NCBI GenBank assembly: GCA_008932955.1
Contig: WBXE01000001.1
Coordinates: forward strand, 1 to 37,569
Reading direction: 5' to 3'
DNA length: 37,569 nt
Source: Verrucomicrobiota bacterium
GTDB lineage: Bacteria; Verrucomicrobiota; Verrucomicrobiia; Verrucomicrobiales; Akkermansiaceae
This document shows, piece by piece, positions 7,110 to 15,322 of the stretch (within the stretch, counting starts at the first letter, position 1; the number at the start of each line of letters is the position of its first letter). Under the pieces are notes generated by a model. The model saw only the letters and a list, made by a program, of their open reading frames with translations. It was not told where the DNA came from and made no database searches. The translations under genes and the position numbers were made by a program.

Positions 7110-8390
7110 ATGTCCGCTTCAATTTCCGATACCATTCACCTGATGGGCCGCCAAGCCCGCGCGGCGGCCTATCGTCTCGCCCAACTCGATAGCGAGCACA
7201 AAAATACCATCCTGCACGCGATGGCCGCCGCCCTGCGCGACGCTAGCCCCGCTCTGCTTGCTGCCAATGCGCTGGACATGGCCGCTGCCTCAGCGTCAGT
7301 CAAGCCGCTCTCCGCAGCCATGTTAGACCGCTTGCGCCTGGATGAAGCCCGCATTGAATCGATGGCAGCTGGCATCGAGCAAGTGGCGACCTTGGCCGAT
7401 CCGGTGGGTCAAGTGATTGACGCATGGCAACGCCCTAACGGCCTCAACATCCAACAAGTTCGGGTGCCCATCGGTACGATCGGCATCATTTATGAGAGCC
7501 GTCCTAACGTCACCGCCGATGCCGCCGTGCTGTGTTTTAAGACCGGTAACGCCACCATTCTTCGTGGCGGCAGCGAGGCGATTCACTCGAACCGCGCCAT
7601 TGCCGAAGTGCTGCAAGCGGGCGGCGCGGCGGCGGGTCTGCCCGAGCACGCGATCCAACTTATTCCGTTCACCGACCGCGAAAGCGTAGCGGTATTGGCG
7701 CAGATGGATCGCTGGCTCGACCTAATCATTCCGCGCGGCGGCAAGGGCCTCATTGAAACCGTGGTGTCCTTGGCCCGCATGCCCGTCATCAAACACTACG
7801 ACGGCATTTGCCATCTCTTCGTGGATGCCGCCGCGGATGCTGCGATGGCGGTCGCTCTAACGGTAGACTCGAAAACCCAGAAATGCGGTGTCTGCAACGC
7901 CCTGGAAACCCTGCTGGTGCACCGCGATATCGCCGCCAGCTTCCTGCCGCGCGTCGCCACCGCACTGCAGGCCAAACACGTTGAGTTGCGGGGTTGTGCC
8001 GCCACCCGCGCTGTTCTAGCCGACATCGCAGCCGCCACCGAGGACGACTGGCGCAGCGAATACCTCGACCTGATTCTATCGATCAAGGTGGTGGATTCGC
8101 TCGAAGCGGCCGTCGCGCACATCAACGAGTATGGCTCACACCACACCGACTGCATCGTCACCGCAGATGAAGCTGCGGCCGGGCGATTTCTGCGCGAGGT
8201 GGACTCCGCCTGCGTGTTTCACAATGTTTCGACACGCTTTGCCGATGGCGGGGAATTCGGCTTTGGTGCGGAAATCGGCATCTCCACCGACAAACTCCAC
8301 GCCCGCGGGCCGATGGGCCTGCGCGAACTCACATCCTATCAATACCGCGTCCGCGGCAACGGCCAAACGAAGGGGGTGGTGGAGTTATAG
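7110..8390 (+). CDS. proA: Gamma-glutamyl phosphate reductase
   Basis: It reduces gamma-glutamyl phosphate to glutamate-5-semialdehyde with NADPH, the second step of proline synthesis. At 426 residues it is close to the family norm. Recognisable are the aldehyde-dehydrogenase-fold segment IGIIYESRPNVTADAA, FKTGNATILRGGSEA, LIIPRGGKGLIE, the catalytic segment QKCGVCNALETLL (nucleophile most likely Cys262), and the C-terminal FGFGAEIGISTDKLHARGPM. It is the downstream partner of proB. No intrinsic terminator is obvious after the stop; a palindromic repeat lies about 110 bases downstream. Confidence 0.97.
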   Translation: MSASISDTIHLMGRQARAAAYRLAQLDSEHKNTILHAMAAALRDASPALLAANALDMAAASASVKPLSAAMLDRLRLDEARIESMAAGIEQVATLADPVGQVIDAWQRPNGLNIQQVRVPIGTIGIIYESRPNVTADAAVLCFKTGNATILRGGSEAIHSNRAIAEVLQAGGAAAGLPEHAIQLIPFTDRESVAVLAQMDRWLDLIIPRGGKGLIETVVSLARMPVIKHYDGICHLFVDAAADAAMAVALTVDSKTQKCGVCNALETLLVHRDIAASFLPRVATALQAKHVELRGCAATRAVLADIAAATEDDWRSEYLDLILSIKVVDSLEAAVAHINEYGSHHTDCIVTADEAAAGRFLREVDSACVFHNVSTRFADGGEFGFGAEIGISTDKLHARGPMGLRELTSYQYRVRGNGQTKGVVEL

Positions 8391-8745
8391 GTTAAGGGTT
8401 ATTAGTTCTCAGGGAAGAGGCCGCCAGGCGGCGAGTTCACCCGCCAGAGTGCTTGAAGGCCGAAATTTCGTATGGTTGAATCAAGTTATTCACAACAGGA
8501 TTGATTGACGATTGACGAGTGGTGATTTTGGATTTTTGATGTGAGCCTAGTTTGCGTTGGCGCTCGTCTCCAAGTTCACATCAAAAATCAACATGCATCA
8601 GTCGGCAATCATCAATCCTCTTACCCCACCTAGTCTGAGCCAGACGTCTCGCTAGTAATGATCAAATCCAGCAACTTCTTTTCTTCTGTCTTCTGTCTCC
8701 AAGTCTTTCGTCTTTTACATATAACTAATCCCCAATAATCACCCC
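8391..8745. other. Gene-free stretch between proA and the sugar kinase
   Basis: 355 bases without a coding frame. It holds the palindromic element at 8500-8616 and, after it, pyrimidine-rich sequence with repeated TCTTCTGTCTTCTGTCTCCAA-like words at about 8680-8716. The promoter of the 8746 gene is probably near its end, but I cannot define boxes. Confidence 0.55.
8500..8616. repeat. Palindromic dispersed element, copy 1 (family B)
   Basis: A perfect 14-bp inverted repeat, GATTTTTGATGTGA (8531-8544) and TCACATCAAAAATC (8576-8589), encloses a 31-base centre with GGCGCTCGTCTCCAAG. The flanks are rich in ATTGATTGACGATTG and CAATCATCAAT words that pair imperfectly. The reverse complement of the centre matches the centre of the element at 35365, so these are two copies of one family in opposite orientation. 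Confidence 0.8.
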
Positions 8746-9687
8746 ATGACCCCCATCCTCATCGGCGGCACCGTCGCCATCGACCACGTCAAGACCCCCA
8801 CTGCCGAGGCCTCCAACCTGCTCGGTGGCTCCGCCTCGTACGCCGCATTGGCGGCTTCCTACTACACCAAACCGGTGCATCTCATTGGCATCATCGGCAA
8901 GGATTTTCCGCAGGAACATCTGGCGATGTTAGAGAGTCGCGGCATCACACTCGACGGCCTCGAGCGCTCGGAGGGCGACTCCTTCTCGTGGTCGGGTGAA
9001 TACCACGAGAACATGAATGACCGCAGCACCCGCCAGGTCGATATCAATGTGCTGGAAAACTGGAGCGTCAAGGTGCCTGCAGCGCTGGCCGGTGCCCCGG
9101 TGGTCATCCTCGCCAACATGGCGCCGGAGAACCAAATCCAGATGCTCGACCAATGCACGGCGGCCCACCCGTTCGTGGTGGCCGACACCATGGACCTGTG
9201 GATTCACATTGCCAACGAGCGCCTGCACGACGTGCTCAAGCGCATCGACCTGCTGGTCATCAACGAAGGTGAGGCGCGCGAATTTGTGGCGACTAGCAAT
9301 CTAGTAGTGGCGGGGCAACGCTTGCTGGCCAAGGGCCCGCGCTTCGTGGTCATCAAGCTGGGTGAATTCGGCGCGATGTTATTTGCCGCCGGCAAATCCG
9401 CCGAATTATCGGCGACCAACTTTTTCCGCTGTGCGGCGTTTCCGCTGCGCGAGGTGGCCGACCCCACCGGAGCCGGCGATTCGTTTCTGGGCGCGCTGGC
9501 CGGCTTTCTGGCCGCCACCGGCCGCGAGCAATTCACCTTCGACTACATCCGCCAGGCGGTCGTCGAGGGCTCGGTGGTCGCGTCCTTCACATGCGAGGCA
9601 TTTTCGACCCGTCGTCTGCAGGAAATCACCCGCGCCGATATCGAGCAACGCCTCGCTTTCCTCCAGTCCACCACCCACTGGCAGTGA
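8746..9687 (+). CDS. PfkB-family carbohydrate kinase
   Basis: A ribokinase/PfkB-fold kinase of 313 residues, expected to phosphorylate a sugar or nucleoside with ATP. Visible are the N-terminal GGTVAIDH, the substrate-side GGSASYAALAAS, and the signature DPTGAGDSFLGAL with the catalytic base Asp245 and the GAGD anion hole at 242-245. The substrate cannot be told from the sequence. A PfkB-fold kinase could in principle serve as the heptose-7-phosphate kinase missing beside the adenylyltransferase at 29915, but nothing here links them. The gene stands alone between repeats; the stop codon overlaps the start of a family A element. Confidence 0.92.
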   Translation: MTPILIGGTVAIDHVKTPTAEASNLLGGSASYAALAASYYTKPVHLIGIIGKDFPQEHLAMLESRGITLDGLERSEGDSFSWSGEYHENMNDRSTRQVDINVLENWSVKVPAALAGAPVVILANMAPENQIQMLDQCTAAHPFVVADTMDLWIHIANERLHDVLKRIDLLVINEGEAREFVATSNLVVAGQRLLAKGPRFVVIKLGEFGAMLFAAGKSAELSATNFFRCAAFPLREVADPTGAGDSFLGALAGFLAATGREQFTFDYIRQAVVEGSVVASFTCEAFSTRRLQEITRADIEQRLAFLQSTTHWQ

Positions 9688-9798
9688 GGAGCGACGACCT
9701 TGCCGTCGTCGTGCAGAAGGCTCGACCCTGAAGCGAGCTTTCGGCACTCATTCATGGGCCGCGCTTCCGCGCCACCACAAAATGTGGTGGCTCCTTAG
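9686..9798 (+). repeat. Dispersed structured element, copy 3 (family A)
   Basis: The cleanest copy: GAGGAGCGACGACC, the stem GACGAC/GTCGTC, TGCAGAAGG, CTCGACCCTGAAGCGAG, TTTCGGCACTCATTCATGGG, GCGCTTCCGC, then the perfect hairpin CCACCACA-AAA-TGTGGTGG and CTCCTTAG. It starts within the stop codon of the sugar kinase and ends 12 bases before the folC stop, filling the gap between two convergent genes. Here the end hairpin could also act in transcription termination. Confidence 0.88.
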
Positions 9799-9810
9799 GG
9801 TGGCGGATGG

Positions 9811-11046
9811 CTATTGAGCCGAGGATTGGAACTGCGAGGCCGTTAGCAAGGCACGGGCCTCGCCGACTAGGAATAGGGATCCGGCGACGAGCACCGGTGA
9901 GTTGGTGGCGAGGGCAGCGGCAAAGGCAGCGGCAAAGTCGCCGAACACCTGGTGCGGCGGTGCTCCCGGCGGCAGGGCAGCCGCGAGCTCCGAGCCGGAG
10001 ACGGCCCGCGGGTTGGCGACCGGACAGAAGAAGATTTTGGAAGCGAGCGGGGCGAGCCAGCGGAGGATGCCGGCAATGTCTTTGGAGCCCACCGCGCTGA
10101 AAACCATGGCGGGGCGTTGACCGGGAAAGGCCGCCCGCCAGGTGGCGGCCAGTACTTCTGCGGCCTGCGCGTTGTGCGCCCCATCTAACACCACCGTCTC
10201 ACTGGCCCCGGCGACGTTGGCGGCGGGGAAAATCTCAAAGCGCCCGGGCCAGCGCACGTTGGCCAGGCCGTGTTGGATGCTGTCGAAGTTGAGCGCCACC
10301 CCGGCGCGATGCAAGGCGGCGACGGCGAGGGCGGCATTCCACGGTTGGTGTGCACCGGGCAGAGTGATGCCATAACCTAACAATGGTTCTGCGACAAATT
10401 CGAGCGGCGAGCGGGCCGCGTTGGCGGCTTGTTCAAGGACTTGTCGGACATCTTCGGCTTGGGGGGCGGAAACCGCGGGCTTGCCGGGCACCAGAATGGC
10501 CGCCTTTTCGGCGGCGATTTGGGCTAGGGTGTCGCCGAGCCATTCGGTGTGATCGAGGCCAATGGGGGCAAAGACGCACACGTCGGCGGGCACCGCGGTG
10601 GTGGCGTCGAGGCGGCCGCCCATGCCGGTTTCCAGCAGGATGAGCTCGCAAGCGCTTTGGCCGAACCAGCGCATGGCCAGGGCCAGCGAGATTTCAAAAA
10701 ACGTCGGATGCGGGTCGAGTCGTTCGCAGAGGGCGCGCAGTTCGGTGAGGCCCGCGGCGCAATCCGCCTCGGGAATTTCCTGGCCGGATACCTGGATGCG
10801 CTCGCGAAAGTCGATGAGGTGCGGCGAGGTGAACAGGCCGCAGCGCTTGCCGCAAGCGCGGGCGATGGCATCCATCATGGCGCAGGTGCTGCCCTTGCCA
10901 TTGGTTCCGGCGACGTGGATGACGCTGACCCCATGTTTTGGATAGGCGCGGAATTCCTTGAGCAGACGCCGCGGCCCATCCAGCCCGAGCTTGATGCCGA
11001 ACATCTGGGTGGAAAACAGCCAGGCGATGGCTTCAGCGTAGGTCAT
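9811..11046 (-). CDS. folC: Bifunctional folylpolyglutamate synthase/dihydrofolate synthase
   Basis: It adds glutamate to dihydropteroate and to reduced folates, using ATP, in the cytoplasm. It has 411 residues, a Mur-ligase-type fold. The P-loop GTNGKGS is at 47-53, followed by TSPHLIDFRERI, ETGMGGRLDATT, GLDHTEWLGDTLAQIAAEKA and the second-domain LDGAHNAQAAE. The ATG at 11046 gives the usual MTYAEA start; it lies 8 bases downstream of the nrdJ stop, so the two are likely one transcript that links folate and deoxynucleotide supply. Confidence 0.95.
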   Translation of the reverse strand: MTYAEAIAWLFSTQMFGIKLGLDGPRRLLKEFRAYPKHGVSVIHVAGTNGKGSTCAMMDAIARACGKRCGLFTSPHLIDFRERIQVSGQEIPEADCAAGLTELRALCERLDPHPTFFEISLALAMRWFGQSACELILLETGMGGRLDATTAVPADVCVFAPIGLDHTEWLGDTLAQIAAEKAAILVPGKPAVSAPQAEDVRQVLEQAANAARSPLEFVAEPLLGYGITLPGAHQPWNAALAVAALHRAGVALNFDSIQHGLANVRWPGRFEIFPAANVAGASETVVLDGAHNAQAAEVLAATWRAAFPGQRPAMVFSAVGSKDIAGILRWLAPLASKIFFCPVANPRAVSGSELAAALPPGAPPHQVFGDFAAAFAAALATNSPVLVAGSLFLVGEARALLTASQFQSSAQ

Positions 11047-11054
11047 GGCTAGGC

Positions 11055-14000
11055 TCAACTACAGCCCTGGCTGGTTCCGCACTGGGTGCAGCAGCCGCAG
11101 GCGCCGGCGCGGATCACCTTGTCGGAGCCGCAATTCGAGCAGGTGATGCCCATGAAGGCGCTGCCAAGGGCGGTTTTGACGCGGTCTTGGCCGACGGCGG
11201 CGGCGGGCAGCGCCGTCAGGTCGTCGCCGGTGCGGCTCAACTCGCGCACTGGGCGATTGACGGCGGTTTTTTCCATTTCGGTGATTTCGGGCATGGGCAG
11301 GTCATCCTGATCGGAATCAGGCGAGGTGGCTTCGCGATAACCCTTGATGAACTGGCAACCCATCCAACGGTAGACATAGTCGGTGATGCTGAAAGCAGTG
11401 CGAATATCAGGATTTTTGGTGAATCCGCTGGGCTCAAAGCGCTGATAGGCGAACTTTTTCACCATTTGTTCAAGCGGCACGCCATACTGGAGGGAGATGG
11501 AGGTGAGGGTGGCGACGGTGTCCATGAGGCCGCCGATAGTGCTGCCTTCCTTGGACATTTGGACGAACAGCTCACCGGGTTGGCCGTCGGCGTAGAGGCC
11601 GACGGTGATATAGCCTTCGTGGCCCGCAATCTCGAACTTGTGGGTCAGCGACATGCGGGTGTCGGCCATTTTGCGCCGATGGGGGCTGTCGAGTTGCTTG
11701 CGCAGGGTGGCATTTTCAGCGCTCAGTTCAGCGATGCGCCGGCCAAACTCCAACATTTCCGGGGCGACCACCACGACGGCGGCAGGCTCGTCGCTGCCGC
11801 CCATGTCCTTGGTTTGGCGGGTGTTGAGCGGGGCGCTGCGTTTCGAGCCATCGCGATAGATGGCGACGGCCTTGATGCCGAGTTTCCAAGCCTCAATATA
11901 AGTTTGCATAATCTCCTCGACGCTGGCGCTTTCGGGGAGGTTGACGGTTTTGGAAATGGCACCGCTAAGGAAGGGTTGAGCGGCGGCCATCATGCGAATG
12001 TGGCCGGTGTAGTGCAGACTGCGGGTGCCGAGATGGGCCTTGAAGGCGCAATCGAACACCGATAGATGCTGCTCCTTGAGGCCGCTACGCACGGGTTCGC
12101 CGGTTTGCTCATCGACGATGGTTTCGATGGTGTCGTAACGTTCGATGTGGGCAAGGATGGCGGTGATTTCCGGCTTACTGTAACCGAGGTTGCGCAGCGA
12201 GAGTTCGACGGTTTGATTGACGATTTTGAGCATCCCGCCGCCGGCGAGGAGTTTGTATTTGACCAAGGCGATTTCCGGTTCGATGCCCGTGGTGTCGCAA
12301 TCCATCAGGAAGCCGATGGTGCCGGTGGGGGCCAGCACGGTCACCTGGGCGTTGCGGTAGCCGTGGGTGCGGCCCAACTCGATGGCGCGTTCCCACTCAT
12401 GGCGGGCGGCCTGCTTGATGTGTGCGGAGCGTGGTTCGTCTTGGATTTGCTCGATGGCGGCCTGATGCTTGTGAATGACGGCGAGCATCGACGGCTCGTT
12501 GCTGTTCTCAGGCGGATGGTCCACTCCGCTGCAGCGGCTGTCGCGATAACCCTTGAATGGACCTAAGACGGCGGCCATTTCCGCGCTGCAGGCGTAGGCG
12601 TGGCCGGTCATCACCGAGGTGATGGCACCGGCCAGCGCGCGACCTTCGTCGCTGTCGTAGCCGAGGCCATAGCTCATGATGAGGGCACCGAGGTTGGCAT
12701 AGCCGAGGCCGAGCGTCCGGAAAATATGCGAATTTTCGGTGATGCTCTTGATCGGGTAACTGGCGTTATCGACGAGGATTTCTTGCGCGGTGATGAAGAT
12801 GCGCACTGCGGAGCGGAAGCGTTCGATGTCAAACGAACCGTCCGCGTGTTTGAAGCGCAGCAGGTTGAGCGAGGACAAGTTGCAGGCGGTATCGTCGAGG
12901 AACAGGTACTCGGAGCAGGGGTTGGTGGAATTCTGGCGGCCGGTGCCTTTGCAGGTGTGCCATTCGTGGATGGTGGTGTCGAACTGCATGCCGGGGTCGC
13001 CACAGACGTAGGTGCCTTCGGCAATTTTGCGCAACAGCTCGCGGGCGTTCTTTTTCTCGCAGGGATCGCCATCGCTGACGCGCTTGGTCCACCAGTCGCG
13101 GCCTTCGACGGCGGCCTGCATGAACTCGTCGCTGGCACGCACCGAGAGGTTTTCGTTTTGATACATCACCGAGCCGTAGGCGTCGCCATTATAGCTGCCA
13201 TCGTAGCCCTGCTCGATGAGTGCCCAGGCCTTTTTCTCCTCAAGAGTCTTGGCTTCGATGAATTCCTCGATGTCCGGATGCCAATCCTTGAGGGTGTTCA
13301 TCTTGGCGGCGCGGCGGGTCTTGCCGCCGGATTTGACCACGTTGGCCACCTGGTCATAGACGCGCAGGAAGGACAATGGGCCGGATGGGCGGCCGCCGCC
13401 TGAGAGTTTTTCGCGGGTGGAGCGCAGGGTGGATAGGTCCGAACCGGTGCCCGAACCGTATTTGAACAACAGCGCCTCGGAGGCTGCCAACCTCATGATG
13501 TCTTCCATCGTGTCGCCCACGCCTTGAATGAAACACGCGCTGGCCTGAGGGTATTGATATTGAGTCGGCGCTCGCATCGCCTTGCCCGCGTTGCGATCAT
13601 AATACCAGGTGCCTTCACCTGAGTGCTGGCCGGTGCCGTACTGGTGAAAGAGGCCAACATTGAACCAGACCGGAGAATTGAAGGCACCGTGCTGGTGCAG
13701 ACACAACCACGACAGATCGGCATAAAATACCGCCGCGCTTTCCTCGTCCGCGAAATAGCCGTCGGCGATGCCCCAGTCGGTGATCGAGCGCGTCACCCGG
13801 TGGATGAGTTGGCGCACCGAGCTTTCCCGCCCCCCAGCCTTCGGATCGGTCCCGCGGGCAATATCGCCGTAAAAGTATTTCGACACGGCAATTTTGGTCG
13901 CCAATTCGCTCCATTCCTTGGGGACTTCGACGTGTTCCTGGCGGAAAATCGCCTTCGCGGAGCCGTCGGTGATCTCAGCCGTACGAAATTCCCATTCGAT

Positions 14001-14084
14001 ATCCTCAAACGGATCGACGTCAGGCGTGCTAAACTTGGTTTCAAACACCAGACCGCTAGCGGCTTGGGGGGCGGGCGTACTCAT
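11055..14084 (-). CDS. nrdJ: Vitamin B12-dependent (class II) ribonucleoside-diphosphate reductase
   Basis: It makes deoxyribonucleotides using adenosylcobalamin as radical source, so it works with or without oxygen. It has 1009 residues from the ATG at 14084. The active-site features are ASACFIQG with Cys184, and NSTNPCSEYLFLDD with the Cys390/Glu392 motif. FNSPVWFNVG, GSGTGSDLSTLRS and APTGTIGFLMDCDTTGIEP are typical of NrdJ. The C-terminus ends in a Cys-rich tail (CSNCGSDKV, CGCCTQCGTSQGC), which can bind zinc and relay electrons from thioredoxin. An in-frame ATG at 14126 would add 14 residues. folC follows 8 bases after the stop. An NrdR-box-like palindrome about 110 bases upstream suggests NrdR repression. 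Confidence 0.97.
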   Translation of the reverse strand: MSTPAPQAASGLVFETKFSTPDVDPFEDIEWEFRTAEITDGSAKAIFRQEHVEVPKEWSELATKIAVSKYFYGDIARGTDPKAGGRESSVRQLIHRVTRSITDWGIADGYFADEESAAVFYADLSWLCLHQHGAFNSPVWFNVGLFHQYGTGQHSGEGTWYYDRNAGKAMRAPTQYQYPQASACFIQGVGDTMEDIMRLAASEALLFKYGSGTGSDLSTLRSTREKLSGGGRPSGPLSFLRVYDQVANVVKSGGKTRRAAKMNTLKDWHPDIEEFIEAKTLEEKKAWALIEQGYDGSYNGDAYGSVMYQNENLSVRASDEFMQAAVEGRDWWTKRVSDGDPCEKKNARELLRKIAEGTYVCGDPGMQFDTTIHEWHTCKGTGRQNSTNPCSEYLFLDDTACNLSSLNLLRFKHADGSFDIERFRSAVRIFITAQEILVDNASYPIKSITENSHIFRTLGLGYANLGALIMSYGLGYDSDEGRALAGAITSVMTGHAYACSAEMAAVLGPFKGYRDSRCSGVDHPPENSNEPSMLAVIHKHQAAIEQIQDEPRSAHIKQAARHEWERAIELGRTHGYRNAQVTVLAPTGTIGFLMDCDTTGIEPEIALVKYKLLAGGGMLKIVNQTVELSLRNLGYSKPEITAILAHIERYDTIETIVDEQTGEPVRSGLKEQHLSVFDCAFKAHLGTRSLHYTGHIRMMAAAQPFLSGAISKTVNLPESASVEEIMQTYIEAWKLGIKAVAIYRDGSKRSAPLNTRQTKDMGGSDEPAAVVVVAPEMLEFGRRIAELSAENATLRKQLDSPHRRKMADTRMSLTHKFEIAGHEGYITVGLYADGQPGELFVQMSKEGSTIGGLMDTVATLTSISLQYGVPLEQMVKKFAYQRFEPSGFTKNPDIRTAFSITDYVYRWMGCQFIKGYREATSPDSDQDDLPMPEITEMEKTAVNRPVRELSRTGDDLTALPAAAVGQDRVKTALGSAFMGITCSNCGSDKVIRAGACGCCTQCGTSQGCS

Positions 14085-14194
14085 GCGGCGGGATGAAAAG
14101 GTGAGCGTGGGCGAGGGCGGTGTCATAGCAAAAAGGCTGGAATCGGGGTGCTGGGGGCTAGGGCTTGCGTCGGAAGTTTGAAAGAATGGATGGA

Positions 14195-14210
14195 TTACTA
14201 TATATAGTAT
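14195..14210. promoter_or_regulatory. NrdR-box-like operator upstream of nrdJ
   Basis: TTACTATATATAGTAT contains a perfect 14-bp palindrome (14196-14209) with the core CTATATATAG. From established knowledge the NrdR box consensus is acaCwAtATaTwGtgt, which this fits at the core. It lies about 110 bases upstream of the nrdJ start. NrdR sites are often paired; I find no convincing second box about 30 bases away on either side. The gene for NrdR itself is not in the window. Confidence 0.7.
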
Positions 14211-14426
14211 TTGGCCTGCTCATAATGCCACTAGGGCTAGTTTCGACCAAGAAAAAAACGCCGAATTTCCTGCAAGCCCGATGGCTCTAGGAAAGTAAAT
14301 TTATGACAGCGCGGAGGGCTTGAAATTGCAAGGTTGCAGGCTGTTAGATGGGCCGGGATTCTTGCTCTTTCATCGCTTGCCGCGTTTACTAACTGAATAA
14401 TCGGGTACTTGGGGCTCTCGGGTGCT

Positions 14427-14540
14427 CTAAGGAGCCACCTCATTCTTGTGGTGCTGCGGAAGTGCGGCCGATGGGTACGTACCGAGGGCTCGCTTCAGGG
14501 TCGATCCTTCCGCACGACGACACGAACGACGCCGCTCCAC
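14427..14540 (-). repeat. Dispersed structured element, copy 4 (family A)
   Basis: On the minus strand it reads GTGGAGCGGCGTCG, GTCGTCGTGCGGAAGG, TCGACCCTGAAGCGAG, CCCTCGGTACGTACCCAT, GCACTTCCGC, then a degenerate end hairpin (CACCACAAGAATGAGGTGG) and CTCCTTAG. It matches copy 3 over nearly its whole length. Confidence 0.82.
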
Positions 14541-14656
14541 AACGGGCCGCAACCGAGTCAAGCTACTCGGGAGGCCAATCCGTGTCTCAGTGGTTTCGTA
14601 GCCACGAATTATCACGTTGGCGCAGCCTAACGCTGATTTCGTGTTTAATACAATCC

Positions 14657-14685
14657 TTGACATATGGCCATAAAGCCGTATTTAT
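14657..14685 (+). promoter_or_regulatory. Probable sigma70-type promoter of vapBC
   Basis: A perfect -35 box TTGACA (14657-14662), a 16- to 17-base spacer and an AT-rich -10 region (TATTTAT, 14679-14685). The spacer contains the palindrome TATGGCCATA (14663-14672), a candidate operator for the antitoxin. Transcription would start at about 14691-14693, right at the vapB ATG, so the mRNA may be leaderless; no Shine-Dalgarno is present. Confidence 0.55.
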
Positions 14686-14691
14686 AGCTAC

Positions 14692-14913
14692 ATGAAAACC
14701 ACCATTGACCTGCCCGACGACATCCTAGAACGCACAAAGATCGCAGCGGTCCGGCGGCGCTCTTCGATCAAGAAACTCGTAATGGAGGGGCTCGAGAGCG
14801 TACTTCGCGAGGAGATTCCCGCCGCCGCTCCAGCCGACGCACTTGCCCGCCTGCGTCACGGTTACCACCTCGGCGGTCAACCTCTCACCCGCGATCAAGC
14901 TCATGGCTGTTGA
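14692..14913 (+). CDS. vapB: VapB-type antitoxin
   Basis: 73 residues. The N-terminus MKTTIDLPDDILERTKIAA followed by RRRSSIKKLVMEGLE reads as a ribbon-helix-helix DNA-binding domain (short beta strand then two helices), as in antitoxins that repress their own operon. The C-terminal part (ALARLRHGYHLGGQPLT) is the likely toxin-binding tail. It overlaps vapC by 11 bases, the usual coupling of antitoxin and toxin. The class is clear from context; the exact antitoxin family is less so. Confidence 0.85.
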   Translation: MKTTIDLPDDILERTKIAAVRRRSSIKKLVMEGLESVLREEIPAAAPADALARLRHGYHLGGQPLTRDQAHGC

Positions 14914-15322
14914 ATGTTTCCTCGACACGAATATCCTTCTTTACGGTTACGATTTGGACGCCCCAAGCAAGCGTAGTGTCGCTCAGTCGTTGCTCGAGAA
15001 TGCATGGCATCAACTCGGACGCACCGCCATCAGCGTGCAGGTCCTACAAGAATTTCACGTCAACTTTATCCGCTACGGGCATTCGTCGGCCGAAGCAGTC
15101 GCGCTCATTGGGGACTTCTCGCGCTGGCCAGTGATCGACAATACCCTGCCGCTGTTGCGCCTCGGACTTTCGTTGCAAACCCGTTGGCAGCTCTCCCTCT
15201 GGGATGCGATGATCCTCGCAGCCGCTCAGGCCAGCACTGCGCGTGTGCTCTACACCGAAGATCTCAATCACGGACAGGACTATGGCGGGGTCAGGGCTGT
15301 CAACCCGTTTTTGCCCGCCTGA
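14903..15322 (+). CDS. vapC: VapC-type PIN-domain ribonuclease toxin
   Basis: 139 residues from the ATG at 14903, in the last codons of vapB. PIN-domain acidic residues are visible: Asp8 in FLDTNILLY, Glu50 in QVLQEFHVNF, Asp101 in LSLWDAMILAAA, and Asp120 in LYTEDLNHGQ. These would bind the metal ions for RNA cleavage. VapC toxins usually cut tRNA or rRNA; the target cannot be read from sequence. All catalytic residues are present, so the toxin should be active when not held by VapB. Confidence 0.92.
   Translation: MAVECFLDTNILLYGYDLDAPSKRSVAQSLLENAWHQLGRTAISVQVLQEFHVNFIRYGHSSAEAVALIGDFSRWPVIDNTLPLLRLGLSLQTRWQLSLWDAMILAAAQASTARVLYTEDLNHGQDYGGVRAVNPFLPA

Larger units (their letters stand above)
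14085..14691. other. Gene-free stretch between nrdJ and vapB
   Basis: About 600 bases between divergent genes, with no convincing coding frame. From left to right: the nrdJ leader, the NrdR-box-like palindrome (14195-14210), a family A element (14427-14540), a GAGTCAAG and CTACTCGGGAGG module (14555-14574), a short palindrome-like segment CAGTGGTTTCGTAGCCACGA (about 14588-14607), and the vapBC promoter (14657-14685). Confidence 0.65.

Noticed and set aside
11187..13403. Long plus-strand open frames (about 290, 165 and 265 codons) opposite nrdJ
   Set aside because: NrdJ motifs cover the whole stretch on the minus strand; the plus frames are low-information shadows of GC-rich coding DNA.
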